This document shows, one piece after another, positions 7,485 to 11,362 of a DNA stretch of 11,362 nucleotides. The stretch is taken from assembly GCA_030655675.1 (NCBI GenBank), contig JAUSPM010000189.1, forward strand, positions 1-11,362, in the 5' to 3' direction. The notes beneath the pieces were generated by a model that saw nothing but the letters and a program-made list of their open reading frames with translations, was not told the origin of the DNA and did not search any database. The position numbers and the translations under genes were made by a program. The first letter of the stretch is position 1; every line of letters begins with the position of its first letter. Source of the DNA: Methanosarcinaceae archaeon. GTDB lineage: Archaea; Halobacteriota; Methanosarcinia; Methanosarcinales; Methanosarcinaceae.

Positions 7485-7510
7485 AATGGCGGGTTGTGCC
7501 GCCTGCGGCG
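7485..7510 (-). repeat. GC-rich palindromic element, copy 2 (26-bp direct repeat, left)
   Basis: It contains TGCCGCCTGCGGCG on the + strand and matches 10175-10200 at 24 of 26 positions. It lies about 62 bases beyond the stop of the 40-codon gene. Relative to that - strand unit it has the same orientation as copy 1 has relative to ftr. A 12-bp palindrome, CGGAGTACTCCG, overlaps its end at 7509-7520. Confidence 0.85.
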
Positions 7511-7525
7511 GAGTACTCCGGCATC

Positions 7526-7558
7526 AAAAAATGATACATAAACTCGGGTGTGTCCCGA
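7526..7558 (-). terminator. Weak terminator candidate for the nuclease unit
   Basis: On the - strand TCGGG-ACACA-CCCGA forms a 5-bp hairpin (7544-7558), and a run of six T follows at 7526-7531, 13 bases further on. It lies just after the stop of the 40-residue gene. The stem is short, so this is tentative. Confidence 0.35.
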
Positions 7559-7572
7559 CGGGTAATGAATAT

Positions 7573-7695
7573 TTATTGTGCAAGTTCTGGCACATATTCT
7601 TCTCTTTTAGACCAGATCATCGGTTTTATTCCATACTGTTGAAGAGCACTTTCGAATTCTGGATTTATTTTACACCTTTTGTATGCGTTTTTCAT
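7573..7695 (-). CDS. Small 40-residue protein coupled to the nuclease gene
   Basis: A short frame encodes MKNAYKRCKINPEFESALQQ and ends MIWSKREEYVPELAQ. Its ATG shares one base with the TAA of the preceding 378-codon gene (TAATG), the typical geometry of translational coupling. The product is basic at the N-terminus (KNAYKRCK), probably partly helical, and has no membrane segment or signal peptide. I do not recognise a family. Position suggests it is the third member of the operon, perhaps a small partner or regulator of the nuclease. Alternatively it may be the remnant of a longer gene, or chance. The overlapping + strand frame at 7480-7713 has no such support. Confidence 0.6.
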   Translation of the reverse strand: MKNAYKRCKINPEFESALQQYGIKPMIWSKREEYVPELAQ

Positions 7696-8831
7696 TATAA
7701 ACTATCCACATAATTTGAAAGGTCTGGATATTTTTTATGGTATTCTTCAACAACTTGTTTTGCTGCTTTTTGTTTCACTTTACGAGCAACAAATTCGTTT
7801 TTATATTCTTTTTTGTAGTTGTTCAGAATTGTACTTAGGTGTTTACCTTCGAGATTTAATTTAAACAAATCCTCCTTCTCTTCAACCTTCTCAATTAAAC
7901 CAAATTTTTCACATTCTCCAATAAAATGATCAACTATATTTTTGCCAAGTTTATTGCTAGCATAATGGGCAAGATTTCGAGAGGATTTACAAAATTGTTC
8001 CACGTTTTCTTTTGAAAAACCGTTTATTTGTGTGCTTTCACGCATATTTTTTGTGATTATTTCTGTAACAATTTTGCTGCCTATAGTTAGAGGATGAGAT
8101 GACGGATAAAATTTTGTTAACACTTCAGATCTTACTTCATATCCATCATTGCCTAACATTTTTGTCAGGTTCTGATCATTATGTTGACTTTTGTATTGCT
8201 GATCTCTAGAATTTATTCTTGTGAATAATTGAAGTACCTCTCCTTCAAAAAGATTTACTTGCCAAATCAGCAATAAATCGTTAGAGTTAACATCAATTTC
8301 ACCTTCACTTTCCTGTCGTTCGAGCTCTCGAACTATACCATCTGTTTTATGCGATGGAACGCAAATAACAAACTCCATCGTTTCAATTTTATCGCCTAAC
8401 ATATCCTCTAAATATGTTTGATTTTCAATCACTTTCGTTTTAGCTTCATATGCATCAGAAATATATCTTCCACGATTTGAATTTGCAGAAGATTTACATT
8501 CTACAAAAATAGCATGCTTTGTTTTTTCGTTATATATCAGAACATCGAAACTTTTAACACCAAGTTCAACAAGTGGCTCAGATGAAATAAATGCATAACC
8601 AAGATCATTGTAACATTTGCTCTCGGGTCCAAAAGCCGATATGCAGATATCAACTAATTTATCATGATATTCAGACCTTTCAAAATGATTTTCAAACGAT
8701 TTGATTTCAGTTTGTTGGAGTTTCGTCTCTATATCCTTAATTTTTACTCGTACTTCTTTACCACCTTTTGATGCAAGTAGACGATTCAAATCGTGTTCTA
8801 CGTCATCACCAGCCCCTTTCAAAACAACCAC
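7695..8831 (-). CDS. Probable PD-(D/E)XK nuclease with possible C-terminal winged helix
   Basis: The 378-codon frame starts at GTG 8831. However, GGTG immediately upstream overlaps that codon and sits six bases before a TTG at 8822, so translation may begin at the TTG and give 375 residues. Numbered from the GTG, residues 45-113 carry a nuclease fold signature. A helix (FERSEYHDKLVDICISAFG) is followed by GVKSFDVLIY with D96 and then HAIFVECKSS with E111 and K113, the D...EXK triad of PD-(D/E)XK enzymes. The region from about 260 to 335 (NVEQFCKSSRNLAHYASNKL, IVDHFIGECEKFGLIEK) resembles a winged helix. A lysine-rich helix follows at 338-364. It lies one base after the 359-residue gene, in an AT-rich operon. 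A restriction or defence nuclease is plausible, but the target is unknown. No methyltransferase or ATPase is nearby. Confidence 0.82.
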   Translation of the reverse strand: MVVLKGAGDDVEHDLNRLLASKGGKEVRVKIKDIETKLQQTEIKSFENHFERSEYHDKLVDICISAFGPESKCYNDLGYAFISSEPLVELGVKSFDVLIYNEKTKHAIFVECKSSANSNRGRYISDAYEAKTKVIENQTYLEDMLGDKIETMEFVICVPSHKTDGIVRELERQESEGEIDVNSNDLLLIWQVNLFEGEVLQLFTRINSRDQQYKSQHNDQNLTKMLGNDGYEVRSEVLTKFYPSSHPLTIGSKIVTEIITKNMRESTQINGFSKENVEQFCKSSRNLAHYASNKLGKNIVDHFIGECEKFGLIEKVEEKEDLFKLNLEGKHLSTILNNYKKEYKNEFVARKVKQKAAKQVVEEYHKKYPDLSNYVDSL

Positions 8832-8832
8832 C

Positions 8833-9912
8833 TTAAATCAGGAATTCTGCTCTGGGGTCAATTGATTTAATTATAAATTCGTAAAATTTCATAAACTCAG
8901 AAAAAATCATCTTGCCATCCGGGAACATCTTAATGTGGTTTTCATTAGCTTTAATGCGAAATTGAAACCCTGACTTTGATACTAAATCAGAACTTAAAAA
9001 TAGTGATCCTTCTCTAGCTATGAAATCTACAATAGTATAATCTTTGTTGAGTTTTGCTCTGAATTCACTAATATCATGATATTCAATTGATTGATTAAGT
9101 TGAATTGAAACTGGTGTACTGCTAGGGATATCGAAGCTCCGGCCTGCTGTTTTTACAGGTAACACTTTAAAGTCTGACCCATCGTAAGCCTTCATTGTTT
9201 TTCTGGATTCATTTACTGATTTTTCTAAAATATTAAACAATATATTTAGATTTCCTGCAGCAAAAGTAAAGAGGCCTTCATCATCTATTACAAATTTAAT
9301 TGCTTCTGGAATATTTACGACAAATCTGCTAGGCAATACTCCATATTGATACCCCAATTCTTGAAGGGCTTCTCTTCCATCGTCACCCCAATAAGTAATC
9401 GTTCGATCATAGTCAGGTCTTATATGGGATTCAAACCGTGAATTTGGTAGCCTACGAGCTGTGAACTCTGTAATTTCAAGGTTTTCATAATCATTAATCA
9501 ATTCTTCGGCTATTTCTCTCATGAGAGACGGTTTGAAAAATAAATAGTAAGTGTTTACATCAGAACTTAGAAAGTCTCGGATTTTTGGTATTTCTTTTTT
9601 CTTCGTCTTTCTATAATTGGTGTAAAATATTACCACTCCTGTATCAGCATCATGGGTTACATAACATTCAAGAGGGGCTTCATCCAAATCAAATTTAATG
9701 TGGGAGACTGAACCTAGATTACGCACTGTCGTAAAACCAAAAGATTGAAGAGCTTCAAAAAAATGGATTTTATTATGCTTTGTAATTCCTACAATAATTG
9801 TTAAATCGTGGTCGACTTGGGATGAGTCATAATTTTTAACAAGATACTCTCTAAATTCAGGAGGATTGTCAAATTTAATGTCAGGTATTGAAAACAGTTT
9901 AACTTCATCCAT
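8833..9912 (-). CDS. Unknown 359-residue protein, first gene of the nuclease operon
   Basis: This ATG start at 9912 has GGTG eight bases upstream, the same ribosome-binding core seen before the nuclease gene. I recognise no family. The protein appears cytoplasmic and mixed alpha/beta, with no membrane segment, signal peptide, P-loop or cysteine cluster. Visible regions are an N-terminal part with DLTIIVGITKHNKIHFFEAL (36-55), a basic patch RKTKKKEIPK (101-110), and a central part with TITYWGDDGREALQELGYQY (171-190). A C-terminal part ends KFYEFIIKSIDPRAEFLI. The short string EALQ..G followed by F or Y occurs twice (53-60 and 181-188), which may hint at an internal repeat. Tight packing with the nuclease suggests the two proteins act together, for example as target recognition or control subunit plus effector, which is inference. 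The gene is more AT-rich than ftr or dinB. Confidence 0.8.
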   Translation of the reverse strand: MDEVKLFSIPDIKFDNPPEFREYLVKNYDSSQVDHDLTIIVGITKHNKIHFFEALQSFGFTTVRNLGSVSHIKFDLDEAPLECYVTHDADTGVVIFYTNYRKTKKKEIPKIRDFLSSDVNTYYLFFKPSLMREIAEELINDYENLEITEFTARRLPNSRFESHIRPDYDRTITYWGDDGREALQELGYQYGVLPSRFVVNIPEAIKFVIDDEGLFTFAAGNLNILFNILEKSVNESRKTMKAYDGSDFKVLPVKTAGRSFDIPSSTPVSIQLNQSIEYHDISEFRAKLNKDYTIVDFIAREGSLFLSSDLVSKSGFQFRIKANENHIKMFPDGKMIFSEFMKFYEFIIKSIDPRAEFLI

Positions 9913-10174
9913 AGTAAGTCCACCAAGTTATTTATTTTATATAGCAATATCTATTATTATATATTGAACACAAACATTCCATGACTGACTAAAATTTTCA
10001 TGTGCAGAAACTTTAAATATCCTAAAAATACAAAGCTTTGTCATCATTTCTTTTAACCAATAGTGTCAACAGTAAGCATTGTTGCAAGTAACATTATAGA
10101 TAACTTCTCATTGATTGAGATAATATAAATATTCATCGTCAGAATATCTTTTTTCATTCAATTTTCATTTTGTT
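9913..10174. other. AT-rich intergenic and promoter region
   Basis: No gene is supported here. Close to 9912 it holds the likely promoter of the - strand nuclease unit. A + strand box-like sequence, CTTTAAATAT near 10011, could start an unknown transcript but nothing downstream supports one. A small hairpin (TCTCA-TTGAT-TGAGA) is at 10106-10120. Confidence 0.5.
9955..9965 (-). promoter_or_regulatory. Possible TATA box for the nuclease unit
   Basis: On the - strand ATATATAATAA lies about 48 bases before the ATG. Transcription would begin near 9934 and keep the GGTG ribosome-binding site in a leader of about 21 bases. A second box, CTATATAAAA at 9935-9944, would start RNA almost at the ATG and lose that site, so the upstream one is preferred. 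Confidence 0.35.
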
Positions 10175-10200
10175 AATGGAGGGCTGTGCCGCCTGCGGCG
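10175..10200 (-). repeat. GC-rich palindromic element, copy 3 (26-bp direct repeat, right)
   Basis: It matches 7485-7510 at 24 of 26 positions and shares the core TGCCGCCTGCGGCG. AGGGC at 10180 can pair with GCCCT at 10205, enclosing the core palindrome in a hairpin. It lies 47 bases beyond the stop of the - strand traB gene and may help end its transcript. Confidence 0.85.
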
Positions 10201-10247
10201 TATTGCCCTGTTCTCAAAACATCTAAACAAACAACTCTCCTTCAAAA

Positions 10248-11362
10248 CTAAAGCCCAATCGCCGTAAACCCTGCACTAATAACATCCCTCGGATCGACCC
10301 CTGTAACCTGCATCATCACGTAAACACCAAGGAATGTGCCTATCATACTCCCGATATTTGCAAAAGCGGCAACCAGTATTACGCGGAAGAGATTGTTGTT
10401 CAGCATTTCGCTTGTGGTCTCGATTTCCACCAGCATTTTGAAATCTTCGGTTGTCGGGTTTCTCTGTTTTGCTTCCATGAGTCCTGCAAACCAGCCGGCT
10501 GCCATCATTGGATTTAGGGATGTGAGCCATGCCACGAAGAATGCGGTCAGGACGGAATACGGATGTCCGCGTGCAAGCATGGCACCTGCTGCACTTAGTA
10601 CGCCGTTGATTATGAACCACCAGCCAAATGCAATCAGAAGAAGTTTTAGCGGTGTGCCTGAGAGGATTAGCAATGTAAACGTTGCGAGAGCGATTCCAAC
10701 GATCCCAAATCCGATAAATTTCATGATGCCAAAGCGTTTCTTTGGTACTTCCATAAGTGTCTGGGGTGCGGGGATCGTTTCAGGGGCTTTGAGGAATTTC
10801 TCAATACCGGACCTGTGGCCTGCTCCCACAACGGCAACGATCTTCTTTCCGCCGCCGGCAGCCGCTCGTACGAGATTTCCTGCAATGTAGGCATCCCGTT
10901 CATCGATCAGAACCACGGCTGCGGTGGGTGCGATGCTCCTCAGTTCCTCTATGAGCATAGTGACCATATCCTGATCTGTGATGGTATCGATATCAAAATC
11001 CTTTCCACCACCAAAGCCCAATGCTGCGCCAAGCAATGCTCCTCCCATGCGCAGTTTTTCGATCAATTTCATCTTGCTCCAGAATCGCTGGAGCGTTATC
11101 TGGATATCTCTGTCTATAAGCGCAACCTGTGCACCAGCAGCCTCGGCTGCATCAATCGCAGATATCATCTCGGCACCGGGTTTTACTCCCATATCATCGC
11201 CGATCTTCTTTTGCACGTATGCGAGAAGCCAGTGAACCAAAAAGAAATAGACCTTGCCTTCACTTAGCAGGTCTTTGATCGGAACCTTTGAGACACCAAC
11301 CTTGCCTTTGAGTGCGTCATACCTTCCCTTGCACAGTTCAACCGCAACAATATCAGGTTTTT
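10248..11362 (-). CDS. TraB-family membrane protein (5' end missing)
   Basis: The frame stays open to the right edge of the window. The visible part is 371 codons, reading PDIVAVELCKGRYDALKGK from the edge, and a TTG at 11240 is internal. The VAVELC..RY.AL block and the later AEMISAIDAAEAAGAQVALIDRDIQITL and AAVVLIDERDAYIAGNL are typical of the TraB/PrgY/GumN fold. The N-terminal GTAH-type motif must lie outside the window. KKIVAVVGAGHRSGIEKFL follows, as expected. The C-terminal ~150 residues hold about four membrane segments (KFIGFGIVGIALATFTLLIL, LIAFGWWFIINGVLSAAG, YSVLTAFFVAWLTSLNP, FRVILVAAFANIGSMIG), as in archaeal members. The family is named after enterococcal pheromone-shutdown proteins. 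Its biochemical role in archaea is not settled, and metalloprotease-like activity is proposed for relatives. It is transcribed in the same direction as the nuclease unit, over 300 bases upstream of it. Confidence 0.9.
   Translation of the reverse strand, partial: KPDIVAVELCKGRYDALKGKVGVSKVPIKDLLSEGKVYFFLVHWLLAYVQKKIGDDMGVKPGAEMISAIDAAEAAGAQVALIDRDIQITLQRFWSKMKLIEKLRMGGALLGAALGFGGGKDFDIDTITDQDMVTMLIEELRSIAPTAAVVLIDERDAYIAGNLVRAAAGGGKKIVAVVGAGHRSGIEKFLKAPETIPAPQTLMEVPKKRFGIMKFIGFGIVGIALATFTLLILSGTPLKLLLIAFGWWFIINGVLSAAGAMLARGHPYSVLTAFFVAWLTSLNPMMAAGWFAGLMEAKQRNPTTEDFKMLVEIETTSEMLNNNLFRVILVAAFANIGSMIGTFLGVYVMMQVTGVDPRDVISAGFTAIGL

Noticed and set aside
7480..7713. 77-codon + strand frame after ftr
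   Set aside because: It runs through the GC-rich palindrome and lies antisense to the coupled 40-residue gene. Its product looks random and it has no ribosome-binding site.
10011..10174. Possible small RNA from a TATA-like box at 10011
   Set aside because: Only the box-like sequence is visible. There is no stable structure, terminator or conserved motif downstream.
7352..10200. GC-rich repeats as a CRISPR array
   Set aside because: There are only three copies, with very unequal spacing and differing orientation, and no cas genes are nearby.
7485..10200. Insertion sequence or transposon carrying the nuclease genes
   Set aside because: There is no transposase. The repeats are direct and GC-rich with no terminal inverted repeats or short target duplications, and a further copy lies outside the unit.
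10336..10890. 184-codon + strand frame
   Set aside because: It lies opposite the TraB-family gene, and its sequence is the expected antisense of hydrophobic segments.

Overview
This window looks like a piece of chromosome from a methanogenic or methane-oxidising euryarchaeon, most likely of the Methanosarcinales/ANME-2 type. The main evidence is a complete formylmethanofuran:tetrahydromethanopterin formyltransferase gene (ftr), an enzyme of the C1 pathway in these archaea. Its sequence and its 297-residue length resemble the Methanosarcina form as I remember it. A TraB-family membrane protein, a Y-family polymerase with a PCNA-binding tail, a K+ channel ending in a zinc ribbon, TATA-like boxes about 26 bases before several starts, and Shine-Dalgarno cores of the AGGAG/GGTG type all fit an archaeon. 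The genus cannot be fixed from the sequence alone.

Left part (1-4544, + strand). The window opens inside an archaeal multidomain protein whose 3' end encodes two tandem copies of a domain of about 132 residues. A long, almost perfect hairpin repeat follows. Next come endonuclease III (nth) and, overlapping it by 11 bases, a voltage-gated K+ channel gene with a C-terminal zinc ribbon. The channel gene is broken by two frameshifts: a one-base deletion and an 8-bp tandem duplication. A complete DNA polymerase IV/Dpo4-type gene (dinB) comes after it.

Middle part (4545-7251, + strand). A 538-residue protein of unknown function has about five membrane segments and a long helical-repeat tail. After it comes ftr, read from a TTG codon and ending in a hairpin plus T-tract.

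Right part (7252-11362, mainly - strand). An AT-rich, tightly packed three-gene unit (9912 down to 7573) encodes an unrecognised 359-residue protein, a probable PD-(D/E)XK nuclease with a possible winged-helix region, and a 40-residue protein whose start overlaps the nuclease stop. This is the best candidate for an undescribed, perhaps defence-related, system. Beyond it is a 5'-truncated TraB-family gene that runs off the right edge.

Three copies of a GC-rich palindromic element lie 3' of ftr, of the nuclease unit and of traB. All have the same orientation relative to the gene before them. Two of them form a 26-bp direct repeat around the nuclease unit, so they could be 3'-end regulatory elements or boundaries of a cassette. 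I see no tRNA, rRNA, CRISPR array or transposase.
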